Of a stretch of 64,000 bases of DNA, positions 22,491 through 34,338 are shown one piece after another. The DNA is from Trifolium pratense. Lineage: Eukaryota > Streptophyta > Magnoliopsida > Fabales > Fabaceae. Under the pieces are notes generated by a model, which saw only the letters and a program-made list of their open reading frames with translations, was not told where the DNA came from and made no database searches. A program made the position numbers and the translations under genes. Where the stretch lies: positions 32,910,838-32,974,837 of the forward strand of contig NC_060059.1 in assembly GCF_020283565.1 (NCBI RefSeq). Reading direction: 5' to 3'. Within the stretch, counting starts at the first letter, position 1; each line of letters starts with the position of its first letter.

Positions 22491-23182
22491 GTATAGATAT
22501 AGATTAATTTGTATCACTACATGGTCATATAGACACGTAACGTACAGCACAATGAAAACAAGTCCAATGCACAACTAGACCCAATACAATTGGTTCCAAT
22601 CCAACTTACCAATTTAATTGCCACCATGTGCTCTTCTTCTTCTTCAAGTCCAATAATTTCGATTTTTTTGTCACTTTTCTCACTTCCCAAGTCCTTCCAT
22701 TTTAATGACCCTTACAAAGACATATCCAAAATTTTCCATTTCAATGAAATAAAACCAATAAGACTCTTCTCCCCTTAACCCACCAGCTTAATTTTTGGCT
22801 TTAATCACACACACACTCTTCCCAAATAGTACTTTCTCTGTGAAATAAAAAACTTTCCTTCCCTCTGCTTTCTATCCATCTGCGTTTCATCCTCTATCAA
22901 AGTAGATCTGCATTTCTTCTTGAATCATCATAATCATCATGTCATTTCATTATTTCCCTGAATTTTATAGGATAATATATCAAGATAAGAAGCTGGTAAG
23001 CATATTCAACATGTATATTTATTAATTTATATTTTTTGTTTTAAAAATATTAATATCTTTTTGAATGTTTTGTTGTAATGTAGAGTATTCCCAAGAAATA
23101 TGTGGAGAAATATTGGAAAGGAATGTCAAACCCAATATTCCTTAGATTCCCAAATGGTGTTGAACAACAAATATTTTGGGGG
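22491..23182 (+). pseudogene. Duplicated promoter and 5' end of gene F, truncated by CACTA element
   Basis: This 692-base segment is nearly identical to 26905-27596. I see only two adjacent differences near 22516-22518, in the GTATCACTACATGG versus GTATCAGTGCATGG stretch. It includes the conserved promoter, exon 1 (ATG at 22939), intron 1 and the start of exon 2 (SIPKKYVEKYWKGMSNP). It breaks at TTTTGGGGG, one base before the CACTA terminus. The exon 2 frame continues only into transposon sequence, so this is a decapitated gene 5' end that may still drive transcription into the transposon. Confidence 0.92.
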
Positions 23183-23183
23183 T

Positions 23184-26100
23184 CACTACAAAAAAAAGCG
23201 CCTTTTTGCGGCGGTTTTAAACCTATTTAGTGGGGGTTTTAAACCTCCGCAATATGTTTCCTGGGATTTTTTCAAACTGCCGCGTTATAGGTTGCCATAG
23301 AATAGTTACGGCGGTTTTTAACTTACTTGCGGCAGTTTACAAAAACCGCTGGTATCGCGTTTTATTTGCGGAGGTTCTTTTGAGGGGGGTTTAAACCCCC
23401 ACAGTTTAGTTTCTTTAATTTTTGGGAGTTCTTAACCTCCAGAAAATCTGTGTTGGATGAGTTTAAAATATTTATTTTGTGGGAGTTTTTAACCTCCGTA
23501 ATACCAATGCTGGATTTTATTTTTATATTTAATTTTTTATACTTTAATGAACGTTTATTTTTAGTTTTAAATATATATATTATTTCATTTCACTCATATT
23601 CCAAATAAATATATAACCTGTTTCAAAATATATATATAACCAAAATGAGATAAACTTAGTTCAAAACATCATATATATATATATATATATTTATTGTCTA
23701 ATACCAAATGTAACTTAACAATTCCTAATATAGCATAAAATTCATCCTAACACAATATAGAATCAACATGTTTTATAACCCAACAAAATGTTGTTTGATA
23801 AAACTATAATATGTAATAATCCTAATTATAATCTTGCATCAGATATTGCTTCCACCACTTGATCCTCGTGCATTAAAAGGTGAATCAGGCTCGCTTGCAA
23901 CGTCAGGCTGAAAATAAAAATAACAATTTAATTAGTTAAAATATTTGACAAAGCTTCCACAAACAAACACGGTTACAACAAACCAAAATGATATTCAATT
24001 TTGCATCTGCCATTTTTTCTAGGATAGTATATAGTACAACTATAAACACTTACATGTAGATGAATTCATAAACCCAAAGCTATTCAACTAACTTAAATAT
24101 AGTCACATATATACAACTAAACACACTTACATGCATATGAACTCAAAGCTACAACTAACTTAAATATAGTCACATTATCCATAACATAGTGAGGCCTCAT
24201 TGACCCTGACACATGAAATTGTTCTGATTCTATTATATTCAACTATTATTCAACATTAATCAGCTACCATTATTCGAGGAAAACTCAGGTATTATTCAAG
24301 ATGAACCCAAAGCTTAGCTAGGAACAAAGATATAGGCTAATAAAAGAACTTACATTCGATGAACCCAAAATGTTAGCCACTTCCTGAGGAATGCATCCTT
24401 CTTTCATCATAAGATAAGCTTTAAATGCACTTTCCAAGTTTGTGTACTTTTCTTGCCAGTAATTAGGCGATGATGTAGACGGAACAATCGAAGAATTACT
24501 TAAATGTGAAAGTCGGGCTATGTTACTTGTAAATGTATTAGTAGGAGTTGCTGCCATACCCAAACATCGCATTCTTCCAGGATGCTCAGGCCCAAGCACT
24601 CTACCGACAACATCATTAGGAGAAATTACAGATTCATCAACACTGTTTTGAGTCAAACCCACTTCAATTTGTTCATATTAGCATATACAAGATCATCAAG
24701 TCAAAAAATAATATAGTTAAAATACATGCATCCAAAACAATAATTTATTAAATTTAAACTTACCACTGTACTATTTGCTGCATCATTTACAAATGACCCA
24801 TCCTTTTTTTTATGGGTTTCAATATACAATTTTCCACGACTAGACTTCTGTCCAGTTTCCAAAAACTAAAACAGAAAATATGTCAAAATTGGTAGTAAAT
24901 TATATTTGGTAAAAATATGAAGTTAATTTAGTAAAACTACCATCTCATGTCTTTTTCTCGAAAGATGTTTAGAACCATCAGTATGAGGAATAACTTGTTT
25001 GCTTCGATTTTCTTTATTTTTTCTACAATGCTCCTATTAAAAACAAATACAAGTTAAATAATTAATCATATGATTAACAACAAGCATAATGTATGTTTGA
25101 TTAAAGCCGCGATATGATTAACAACAACAATAAATTGATCAAAGTAATCAAATTTTACCTGCGTTTCTGGTTTCAAACGGTAGTTTACAAAATGAGCCCA
25201 TTGAATTGGGTTTATACCTCTAGGAACATTACTTATGATTTCATCTCGGGATTTTGATGGATCATAGAAGGTAACCCACAAATTTTGTCTATGTGTAGCC
25301 CACTTCTTTGAAATGCTAAGCTTGCAATATCTCTTTGCAAGAGCTTCAATAGTCATAAATTTAAATCGAGGCTTCAAAATAAATAAAACAAACTCAGATT
25401 CTATGCATTTAAATAATTATTTTAAAATAATTAAATAAAAAAGTCTCAGACACATAGACAAGGATCACTGTCTGATATGTAGAAATTTTACTATTTCAGA
25501 ATAAATTTTTGTGCATATCAAAAATGTTTACCTTTAACTAAATGACAAAATAAAATATACTAATCTACTTAGACATGTGCACATTTGTTTCAAAGTCACC
25601 AACCATATGGTTGTTTCAAAGGCTTATCATTAACCAACGATGAGGTAGCTAGTAAATTATGGGGGTAGCTTAAATAGCAATGTAGTAGTTGAACATAAAG
25701 AGCCACAAAGAGTAGAATCTAAAAAGGGTAAATTTGAGAAGTATATAACATCAATTAAACCAATTGAAATGCAAAGATAGCCTTTCATTGTAGCTGATAC
25801 AGAGACTGTTATTATAGACTCAGTTCATGTTCCTTACGCTATTGGTTTCTTGGTTGTAAAACCCAGCGATGATCTGTTATCTAAAGATAAAGGGTATAAT
25901 ATGATTAAAACATATATAATAAAGGAAACAAAATTAAGCAGCAAATATGAAACTCACTCTGTTCAAAAGAGTGGAAAAAACATAAAGGAAAAAAGAGTGA
26001 TTTTTTTTCCTCATAGTTACCTAATAATTTAAGGAAAACCAACCATTAAGAACTTTGATCAAACAGTTTACATGCACTCAATAAAACTAAAAAATAAGTG

Positions 26101-26907
26101 ACAATGCTTACCTCAAATGATTCTTTCTTGTTGTTACTCCCTTCCTCTAACAATCAACCTTCAATCAACCAACACTATATGCAGTCCTATAACCAGTCCT
26201 ACAAAAAGCACACAGAAAACATTTCAAATCTTTTCAATGACAAATCAATTCATTCATAAGAAGAAGGAAACCCTAATTAGATAAATGATTGAAACCCGAA
26301 GTAGAGAAATTATAAAACCCTAACGAAATTTATTGAAACCAAATAGAAATCATAAATTGAAAAGGAAGTGAGGTTAACGAAATCAAACAACAGTGGTGAG
26401 AAGCGGCGTGTTCACTAACTGAGAAGCTTGAAGCGTCGTGTTCACTAACAGAGAAGCTGCGTGTTCAGATCTAAAACGGAGGAGCAGTTTGTGAGTTTGG
26501 AGTGAGATGGAGACGCGTACGGTTGTTTTTAGAGTGAGACGGAGGAGCGGTTTGTTTGGAGTGAGACGCGTACGGTTGTTTTCAGATCTTTCTCTGTTCT
26601 CTTCTTTGTTGAGAAAAATATAATGAAAATAAAAAAGTGGGAAAAGAAAAATATAATGAAAATAAAAAAGTGGGAAAAGAAAAATCAAATAAAAAACAAA
26701 AAAGCGCCAGAGGGAAAAGGTATAGAGCGGGGAGTGAAAAAAAATTAGAATTAATTTGAAGTATACTGCGGGGGTTCTGCAAAATCCCCAGTAAAAAATT
26801 GCCAGTAAAAGGTAAATTTGGGCGCGCCTCAATTTTGTAGTATTCTGCGGGGGTTTTGAGAAACTCCCACTAAAAAACCGCCGCTAAAAGGCGAATTTTT
26901 TGTAGTA
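23184..26907 (-). mobile_element. CACTA (En/Spm-type) DNA transposon, 3.7 kb
   Basis: The left end is CACTACAAAAAAAAGCGCC and the right end, read inward on the other strand, is TACTACAAAAAATTCGCC. Both continue into a GCGGCGGTTTT subterminal motif. Arrays of GCGG(A/C)GGTTTTAAACC-like subterminal repeats lie at 23200-23500 and 26760-26890, as expected for CACTA elements. A multi-exon transposase-like gene lies inside on the minus strand. The right terminus lacks the final G (GTAGTA instead of GTAGTG), and no 3-base target duplication is visible because the flanks are the two copies of the 692-base duplication. No TnpD-size transposase is visible, so it is probably non-autonomous. Confidence 0.85.
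24318..25377 (-). CDS. CACTA-encoded plant transposase (Ptta/En/Spm-like), exons
   Basis: Minus-strand exons can be followed at about 25377-25159 (KRYCKLSISKKWATHRQNLW, GINPIQWAHFVNYRLKPETQ), 25035-24942 (EHCRKNKENRSKQ, HLSRKRHEM), 24867-24765 (LETGQKSSRGKLYIETHKKK) and 24661-24318 (GLTQNSVDES, VLGPEHPGRMRCLGMAATPT). The order, and especially the HPGR-x-R-x-LG motif, match the plant Ptta/En/Spm transposase family found in CACTA elements. The exon ends are read by eye and the true start codon is not certain. It probably binds the element ends rather than cutting DNA. Confidence 0.7.
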
Positions 26908-27596
26908 TAGATATAGATTAATTTGTATCAGTGCATGGTCATATAGACACGTAACGTACAGCACAATGAAAACAAGTCCAATGCACAACTAGACCCAATA
27001 CAATTGGTTCCAATCCAACTTACCAATTTAATTGCCACCATGTGCTCTTCTTCTTCTTCAAGTCCAATAATTTCGATTTTTTTGTCACTTTTCTCACTTC
27101 CCAAGTCCTTCCATTTTAATGACCCTTACAAAGACATATCCAAAATTTTCCATTTCAATGAAATAAAACCAATAAGACTCTTCTCCCCTTAACCCACCAG
27201 CTTAATTTTTGGCTTTAATCACACACACACTCTTCCCAAATAGTACTTTCTCTGTGAAATAAAAAACTTTCCTTCCCTCTGCTTTCTATCCATCTGCGTT
27301 TCATCCTCTATCAAAGTAGATCTGCATTTCTTCTTGAATCATCATAATCATCATGTCATTTCATTATTTCCCTGAATTTTATAGGATAATATATCAAGAT
27401 AAGAAGCTGGTAAGCATATTCAACATGTATATTTATTAATTTATATTTTTTGTTTTAAAAATATTAATATCTTTTTGAATGTTTTGTTGTAATGTAGAGT
27501 ATTCCCAAGAAATATGTGGAGAAATATTGGAAAGGAATGTCAAACCCAATATTCCTTAGATTCCCAAATGGTGTTGAACAACAAATATTTTGGGGG
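26905..27596 (+). repeat. Second copy of the 692-base duplication (promoter to exon 2 of gene F)
   Basis: Direct duplicate of 22491-23182. Its left edge joins the CACTA terminus through the shared bases GTA, and its right edge continues without a break into the rest of gene F exon 2. It provides the working promoter, first exon (ATG 27353) and first intron of gene F. Confidence 0.92.
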
Positions 27597-28385
27597 GAGA
27601 GTAATACTAATGATGATATTTGCTTTCAAAAAAATTGGGAAAATTTTGCAAAGTGTCTCAAATATGGAAATCTCTTAACTTTTAAACACATAGGTGGACC
27701 ATATTTCATGGTTAACATATTTGGTCTCAATGGTTTAGAAATAAACTATTCCAATGTAAAATCCATTGTTGATCAACAAGTTGTTGAAGAAGTAGCTAAA
27801 GAAATTGCAAAGCAACCACAAAGAAAAAGTAATATCAAGACAGAAATAAGTATGGATTGGGATTCTAAACACCAAAAATTCTCAGGTAGTAACAGAGGAG
27901 GCATGATGAAGAAGGCTAAAAAATGCACAACAACTGCTGCAGCTGCTAATCAAAATCCCTTTTTTGAAGTTGTATTGTCAAAAACATATGCTGCTGGCTT
28001 TTACTTGGTAAGTTTGATATAAAATAAATCTACTAATTTTGGCTTTATTTATTATTAGTTAATATTCTGATAAAATTTCCATGATTTGAAATAGTCAATA
28101 CCAAGCGAGTTTTCAACACAACAGTTGAAGAACTTGAAAGACATTGATGCAACCCTACGGGTGGGTGAGGACACGCCGATGCAAGTGGGCTTCAAGTTTT
28201 ATAAGCACAATAAATCTATTATTAGTGGCGGTTGGCCGTTGTTTTGCCGAGAATATAACTTGAAAGTTAATGATGTTTGCAAGTTTGTGATGATTCAAAG
28301 CCGACCACTTTCATTCACTGTTATTATTGATCGAGCCAAAGACAGACCAAGAGCTAAGAAGTTGTCAAGGTTTTTCTTTCTTTAA
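27353..28385 (+). CDS. B3-domain (REM-type) transcription factor, gene F, two B3 domains
   Basis: Exons 27353-27409, 27498-28007 and 28095-28385 encode 285 residues. Exon 1 encodes MSFHYFPEFYRIIYQDKKL. B3 domain 1 starts SIPKKYVEKYWKGMSNP (residues 20-110) and domain 2 lies around 175-275 (SIPSEFSTQQLKNL, GGWPLFCREYNLKVNDVC). The sequence corresponding to exons 2 and 3 of B, C and E is one continuous exon here (..QKFSGSNRGGMMKK.., around 27880-27905), so one intron has been lost exactly. A GT donor equivalent to that of gene C remains at about 28372 (TCAAGGTTTTT). Without splicing there, translation reads on to TAA at 28383-28385. The third domain further down is decayed. Confidence 0.88.
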
Positions 28386-28518
28386 TTTTTTTATTTTCTT
28401 TTTGTTTTTAAAAATTATTTTTAATTCTTATTTGATTAACATCTATATTTCTTAATTTCTTTGACAATGTTTTTTTTTTTTGTGTCTCAAATAATATATA
28501 TATATTTTTTGTATTTGT

Positions 28519-28716
28519 AGATTGAACCAAAGGAGTAAGTAGGGTTTATGAAAAGAGGATATCATGAAGATTTTGCGGTGTTGAAAATGGGGAACAGTCA
28601 ACGTTGAGTACGGAGTAACTGAGTAAGGAATTGGTGTGATATTTGACTCATTGAGTTGATTGATGAGAAGAAATTTGTGTTTAAAGTTTCAATTAGGAAA
28701 AAAAAAACTATTTAGT
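28519..28716 (+). pseudogene. Decayed third B3 domain exon of gene F
   Basis: After an acceptor-like TTGTATTTGTAG the sequence matches the last exons of C and G in scattered pieces: ATTGAACCAAAGGAG at the start, GTTGAAAATGGGG in the middle and LIELIDEKKFVFKVSI at the end. Several stop codons and frame changes intervene, and the central GW-x-PF part is missing. Confidence 0.75.
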
Positions 28717-29710
28717 TGTTTAATATGATGAACTTTGGTATGATTTGTATGATGTGGTCTTTGTTTAGTAAATCACTTTTTGATTGAACTTGGTATAGAG
28801 AGAATATGTTGCTTGTTGAATGTAGATGGAAGGTGAAAAAGTGATTTGGGAAAACTAAAATCTTGTTTTTTTATTTAAAAATATTTTTGTCTACATTTAT
28901 GATGATTTTGTACCAATTAAATGTGAAATGATATTTTGAAATTAAAAGGAAGTCAATTAAGGTTTATTTGCTATTTATGTGCATTTTTTAAATGCATGTA
29001 AGTTGTAGAGTAAAAAAGTAAGAGAGAAAGAGATAAAAATTAATAAATATAATGTCATAAATGATGTATGTACTTTAAATTTTAGGTTCAAATAATAAAA
29101 AAATTATTTATGCATTTTTGCCCTTTAGGTCCCTTAAAATTCTATTTTTACCCTTAAATTCAATTCAAAATTTATATTTCAAACTTACCATTAATTCAGA
29201 ACGTAAATTCAAAACGAATTTTATATTGATATGATTCGTATTTTATTATCGAAACCACCTCACAATAGAGAGTAGTAGAACTATCACATGGAACATTTTC
29301 TCTCTATGATCATCTACTACACACCTACCGGCCGAGACTTGAGAATTCTTTACTATCATCTTTTTCACACAATCTTAAGTTTAATTCATTGTTTCTTCTA
29401 GCATCATACTCGTAGCAACAATTAATTCTCCAAAGCTTTTTTTTTATAAGTAAACGTTAGTTGTTAGTTTGTATATTGTTAGAGGGGATGGAGAAATATT
29501 AGTAGTTAGGGATTAAACTTTGAACTTTCTTCTTTAACACTGGCTTACAACTCTTTAACATTGGGTTACACCTTCGAAGGTTGATATCTTGAATTTTCAC
29601 TTCATTGATTTTCCTATCATAACCTACATCATCCTTCATATTTATAAAAATCACTCTCAATAATAGTTCCAATAACCAAAGTCCTCTAACATGTTTCAAG
29701 ATCTGGTACC
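28717..29710. other. Intergenic, no gene recognised
   Basis: AT-rich 3' flank of gene F leading to the copia insertion. The 5-base target duplication GTACC lies at 29706-29710. Confidence 0.5.
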
Positions 29711-30140
29711 TGTTGGCGCAGCAGAAGCAAGAGTTTGGCTGGTTCAGAGGATGCACGGTTCAGAGGTTGTGTTGCCTCTGACTCTGTTGCACTTCAGAGG
29801 ATGGTTGCAGGCAAGCTCAGCAGGCACGCAGGCTTGACTTTGGGCACACACACAGTTTTGCAAAAACTGTGTTTAACAAGATGAAAACGTTTCTTGATGA
29901 TTTTGGTGAAAAACTGATTATGAAAGCTTAGAGAAAAATAGAAATTTTATTCATCCTTCATGGGCCAAAAAGTTGAATTACAATTGATACACTAAGGTGT
30001 ATTTATACTTGTTACTTAAGCTACAAGTAACTACTTTTGGCCTAACTAATTCCTAACAACTTTTGGTAGTTAGACTAACCAACTAACTACCTAAGATCAA
30101 ACAAAACAAACTTCAAGATGAATTAACTACTTTCTTAACA
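29711..30140 (-). repeat. Copia element 1, 3' LTR
   Basis: 430 bases, TGTTGGCGCAGC to TTTCTTAACA on the plus strand; the downstream LTR of the minus-strand element. Its inner edge abuts the polypurine tract. Confidence 0.95.
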
Positions 30141-30147
30141 CTCCTCC

Positions 30148-30834
30148 TTAATTCATGCTTGAATTGCAAACAACCAGTCCTAAGCTCCTCCTCAAAAACT
30201 CAAACCTGTCAAGCTTCACAGCCTTTGTAAAACCATCTGCAAGCTGTACTTCAGTTGGACAATACTGCACTTCAATCATTCCATTTGTCACTTGTTCCCT
30301 AATGAAATGAAATCTGGTAGCAATGTGCTTACTCCTGCCATGTGAAATTGGATTTTTAGCAAGACTTATAGCAGACTTGTTATCAATCCTTAGGATTAGA
30401 GGCTTCACTGGTTCACACTTGATTTCTATCATCACTGAATTCAACCAAATTGCTTGACATGCTGCAAAGGTGCCTGCTATATACTCAGCTTCACAAGATG
30501 AGAGAGCAGTCACAGCTTGTTTCTTTGTACACCAAGAGATTGCAGCATTATTGAACTTGAAAACATACCCTGATGTGCTCCTCCTATCAGTTATGTCTCC
30601 ACACCAATCACTGTCAGAATACCCTATCAAAGTACTCCCTGCACTGTTTGTACCAATAGGGAATAACAATCCAATTTCCAAAGTACCTTTGAGATATCTG
30701 AGGATTCTCTTAGCAGCTATCATGTGTGACTTCCTTGGATCATGCATAAATCTGCTGATAACACTCACAGCATAGCATATATCAGGCCTACTGTTGCACA
30801 CATACCTCAATGAGCCAACTATTTGTCTGAACAC
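30148..30834 (-). CDS. Copia element 1, RNase H part of pol (frameshifted)
   Basis: Continues the pol polyprotein in a different frame from the upstream reverse transcriptase piece. It contains the copia sequence around GSLRYVCNSRPDICYAV, then the RNase H domain with SDSDWCGD, SSCEAEY and DNKSAI, and the typical ending VQLADGFTKAVK. Functional only if the preceding frameshift is bypassed. Confidence 0.9.
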   Translation of the reverse strand: MFRQIVGSLRYVCNSRPDICYAVSVISRFMHDPRKSHMIAAKRILRYLKGTLEIGLLFPIGTNSAGSTLIGYSDSDWCGDITDRRSTSGYVFKFNNAAISWCTKKQAVTALSSCEAEYIAGTFAACQAIWLNSVMIEIKCEPVKPLILRIDNKSAISLAKNPISHGRSKHIATRFHFIREQVTNGMIEVQYCPTEVQLADGFTKAVKLDRFEFLRRSLGLVVCNSSMN

Positions 30835-32315
30835 AGTTGGATCAACCTTCTCTTCATCTGAGCACTCATCAATTTTGTATTTGTTTCTGATGGATTTGAT
30901 AATGGATTGCAGCTTTCCATTTCAAATTTTTCAAGCAATTCACCAATATACTTCTGCTGGTGCATTACTATACCATCTCCTCTTCTCATAAATTTCATTC
31001 CTAGAAAGAATGAAAGTTCACCAAGATCAGACATTTCAAATTCACTTTTGAGCTTATCTTTCACTTTTGCAATTTCTGCAATTCTACTTCCAGTTATGAG
31101 CAAATCATCAACATATAAGCAGATTATGACTATATCTTCATCTTTAGGGCAATGTACATATACACCAAACTCAGCAGCACACTTTTTAAACCCTATCTGA
31201 ATCAGAAAGTCATCAATCCTTTTGTTCCATGCTCTAGGAGCCTGTTTCAAGCCATATAGTGCCTTATACAGCTTATACACCATTGATTCTTTTCCTTTTA
31301 TTTCAAAACCTGGAGGCTGTGACACATACACTTCCTCATCAAGTGGACCATTCAGAAATGCTGATTTCACATCCAGATGGTACAGGCTCCATTTGTTCTT
31401 ACAGGCCAATGCTACAACCAACCTCACAGTCTCTATTCTAGCAACTGGTGCAAACACTTCATTGTAGTCAATTCCATGTTTCTGTAAGAATCCTCTAGCA
31501 ACTAACCTTGCTTTATGCTTTGAAATTGTGCCATCAGGGTTCAATTTCACTTTGAACACCCATTTCACATCAATTTTCTTTTTCTTGTCTGGCAAGTCAA
31601 CTAGCTTCCAAGTCTGATTTTTCTCAATTGACTTCAGCTCTTCTTCCATTGCCCTCTTCCACACATTACTTTTCAAAGCATCTCTGTAGTTCAATGGTTC
31701 AGAATCAGCTAGTAATGCAAAGTAAATGAGATCACCCTCATCATTCACTGCATTGTCTTGAGTAACTTCACAATCATTCAATCTAGCTGGTACACGTTTG
31801 GTTCTTTGAGTCCTTGCAATTATATGAATTCTATCATCATCATCACTTGATAAATTCATATTACCATCACTATCAGTACCTTGATTCTGAATAGTTTCAG
31901 CAGCAGGTTCACCTTCATCATCTCCATCAGATTCATCACTTGAACTTGGATAGATGAAAGTTGACTGCACTTCACTATTGTACACTGGTTCCTTCTCCCA
32001 TTTCCATTTCTCTTCTTCATTCACAATTACATCTCTGCTAATGTGAACCTTCTGAGTAACTGGATTGTATAGCTTGTAGGCAGTAGTTGGATGATATCCT
32101 ATGAGTATCATTATTTCACTTTTATCCTCAAGTTTGGTTCTTCTAGCATCTGGTACATGTTTGTAGCATAATGAGCTAAAAACCTTGAGGTGTTTCACAC
32201 TTGGCTTCCTCCCACACCAAGCTTCCTCTGGCACAACTTTCAGTTTCTTAGTTGGACATTTGTTCAGAATGTAGCCTGCAGTAAGTACTGCTTCACCCCA
32301 GAACATGTGTGGCAA
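30819..32315 (-). CDS. Copia element 1, integrase C-terminus and reverse transcriptase
   Basis: In the same frame as the upstream Gag-integrase piece but separated from it by one TAG (32324-32322). It starts in the integrase C-terminal part (MPHMFWGEA.. to the GYHPTTAYKLYNPVT motif), passes an acidic spacer, and then encodes the copia reverse transcriptase with DVKSAFLNG and the catalytic YVDD (ICLYVDDLLITGS). The frame is lost near 30870-30900, where a one-base change shifts it relative to the RNase H piece. Confidence 0.92.
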   Translation of the reverse strand: MPHMFWGEAVLTAGYILNKCPTKKLKVVPEEAWCGRKPSVKHLKVFSSLCYKHVPDARRTKLEDKSEIMILIGYHPTTAYKLYNPVTQKVHISRDVIVNEEEKWKWEKEPVYNSEVQSTFIYPSSSDESDGDDEGEPAAETIQNQGTDSDGNMNLSSDDDDRIHIIARTQRTKRVPARLNDCEVTQDNAVNDEGDLIYFALLADSEPLNYRDALKSNVWKRAMEEELKSIEKNQTWKLVDLPDKKKKIDVKWVFKVKLNPDGTISKHKARLVARGFLQKHGIDYNEVFAPVARIETVRLVVALACKNKWSLYHLDVKSAFLNGPLDEEVYVSQPPGFEIKGKESMVYKLYKALYGLKQAPRAWNKRIDDFLIQIGFKKCAAEFGVYVHCPKDEDIVIICLYVDDLLITGSRIAEIAKVKDKLKSEFEMSDLGELSFFLGMKFMRRGDGIVMHQQKYIGELLEKFEMESCNPLSNPSETNTKLMSAQMKRRLIQLCSDK

Positions 32316-32321
32316 ATTCTT

Positions 32322-34232
32322 CTACTTAATCATGCTTCTTGTCATATCTAACAATGTTCTGTTTCTTCTTTCAGCTAGTCCATTGTGCTGTGGTGTGTAT
32401 GGAGCAGTAACTTCATGTGTAATGCCTTGATTAGTACAGAAGTTCTCAAACTCTCTTGAGGTATACTCTCCACCACCATCTGTTCTCAGAATCTTAATTG
32501 ATTTCTCACTTTCTTTTTCAATTAAGACTTTAAACTTCTTGAACACTTCTAAAGCTTCACTCTTCAGCTTCAAAGTGTATAACCAGATCATTCTGTTGTA
32601 TTCATCAACAAATGTGATGAAATACTTGCTTCCCCCTAATGATGCAGCTTCAAACGGACCACAGATGTCACTATGAATAACTTGCAATACACCACTAGCT
32701 CTCTTAGGCATTTCAGCTACAAAAGGTTTTCTACTGTGCTTACTCTTCACACATATCTCACATATGGACTTCTTAGTCTTAAACTTAGGCAGGCCATACA
32801 CCAATTCCTTAGAATTTAAATCACTGAGGCTTCTATAGTTCAAGTGTCCATACCTTTTGTGCCAAAGTGCTTCAACCTCATCAATCACTGTGGTAGACAT
32901 GCACATCATATCTACACTTGAGATTCTACACTTGTAGGTTCTGTTGTTTGACAAGCTGCACATCAAGATCAAGTTCTTCATTTTGTCAAACAGCTTCAGT
33001 GCATTATCCTCCATACTTACAGAGAACCCTCTTTGCACCAATTGACCTAAACTGAGCAAATTGCAATTCATACTAGGGACAAATAACACTTCAGAGATGA
33101 TCACTTTACCTCCCTTCTTACTTTTGATCACTATGTTACCAATACCTTCAGCAACAAGTTTTCTCCCATCTGCTAGTTTTATACTAGACTTTTTGCTTGC
33201 ATCAAAATTGGTTAACCATTCTCTATGTGGTGTCATATGATTTGAACATCCTGAATCAAGAAACCATTCTTCATTCTTCTCACATTCATCCCATATCGTA
33301 GCCATCATCAAGACTGACTTTACATCACTTTCTTCTGCAACATTAGCCTCTTGTTGATCTTTCTTGTACCAACACTCATCTGCAAAATGGCCAAGCTTCT
33401 CACAATTGTAGCATTTCGCCTTGCTTTTATCAAAGTTCTTCTTTTTGTTTTTACCTTTGGCAAAACCTCCTCCTTTAGAGGATTCAGCTTTGTCATCAGT
33501 TTTTGAACTCTGATCTTTAAGCCACTTTGGTTTATCTTTGCCTTTCTTTTTGTAGTTCTTGCCATTATCTTCTTTCTTGTTGGTTTGAGCTTGCAAGGCT
33601 TGTTGTTCTTTCTTTTCTGAACCTCTACTGAGAACTTTAATCTCATGTGCTTCCAAAGCACTTTGTAATTCTTCAATTTTCATAGTAGCTGTATCTTTCA
33701 CATACTCTATAGCTATTACCACATTATCAAAGTTTGGAGTTAAGGATCTAAGCACTTTCTCTACTACCATTTCATCAGTGACAGTCTCTCCACAATTTTG
33801 CATTTGATGAACAAGTGCAAGAAGTTTTGAGAAGAAATCACTTACTTTTTGATCCTCTTCCATCACCATAGACTCATATTGCCTCCTAAAGGCCTGTAAT
33901 TTCACCTTCTTGACCTTGGTTCCACCATCATGGTAACCCTCGAGTATATCCCAAGCTTCTTTGGACTTAGTTGATTTTGAAATCTTTTCAAAATGCTGTG
34001 CATCACAATTCTGCTGGATATAGAACAAAGCCTTGCAGTCTTTTTTCTTGTTTTCTTTGTAGGTATTTCTCTGATCATTGGTTGGATTTGCTCCCAACTC
34101 ATCGTATCCATTCACCACTACCTCAAGACACTCTTGTGCTCCAAATAAGGACTTCATCACTGCACTCCATCTATCCCAATTCTTTCCATCAAGAATCAGA
34201 ATGTTTGTACCAAAACCTTGGGTGTTCATCAT
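32322..34232 (-). CDS. Copia element 1, Gag, protease and integrase N-terminal part
   Basis: 636 residues from ATG at 34232. In order: Gag (UBN2-like, N-terminal 200 residues), a Lys-rich linker, a CCHC zinc knuckle near residue 272 ([14 protein letters not shown]), an aspartic protease signature near 326 ([10 protein letters not shown]), the pre-integrase H-x..H motif near 454 ([10 protein letters not shown]), and an integrase core with the D..D..E residues in CGPF, DEYN and the [10 protein letters not shown] region. It ends at a premature TAG inside the integrase. Confidence 0.94.
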   Translation of the reverse strand: MMNTQGFGTNILILDGKNWDRWSAVMKSLFGAQECLEVVVNGYDELGANPTNDQRNTYKENKKKDCKALFYIQQNCDAQHFEKISKSTKSKEAWDILEGYHDGGTKVKKVKLQAFRRQYESMVMEEDQKVSDFFSKLLALVHQMQNCGETVTDEMVVEKVLRSLTPNFDNVVIAIEYVKDTATMKIEELQSALEAHEIKVLSRGSEKKEQQALQAQTNKKEDNGKNYKKKGKDKPKWLKDQSSKTDDKAESSKGGGFAKGKNKKKNFDKSKAKCYNCEKLGHFADECWYKKDQQEANVAEESDVKSVLMMATIWDECEKNEEWFLDSGCSNHMTPHREWLTNFDASKKSSIKLADGRKLVAEGIGNIVIKSKKGGKVIISEVLFVPSMNCNLLSLGQLVQRGFSVSMEDNALKLFDKMKNLILMCSLSNNRTYKCRISSVDMMCMSTTVIDEVEALWHKRYGHLNYRSLSDLNSKELVYGLPKFKTKKSICEICVKSKHSRKPFVAEMPKRASGVLQVIHSDICGPFEAASLGGSKYFITFVDEYNRMIWLYTLKLKSEALEVFKKFKVLIEKESEKSIKILRTDGGGEYTSREFENFCTNQGITHEVTAPYTPQHNGLAERRNRTLLDMTRSMIK

Positions 34233-34338
34233 GAATCTTCAAGAAATCAATCTACACAGCTCACTTTGTGTTTCTCCACTTGATTCCTTCACAATTCACT
34301 CTTGTTACCTGTGATTGAACCAGGCTCTTGATGCCAAT

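Noticed and set aside
22590..22778. 62-codon open frame in the gene F leader, repeated at 27004-27192
   Set aside because: Conserved only because the whole 692-base segment is duplicated; the frames in other promoters differ, so it is not a conserved upstream peptide.
26383..26832. 149-codon minus-strand open frame near the right end of the CACTA element
   Set aside because: Consists of subterminal repeats and a duplicated FYFHYIFLFPLF stretch; no protein family.
31222..31467. Plus-strand open frames opposite the copia pol
   Set aside because: Antisense shadows of the reverse transcriptase region.
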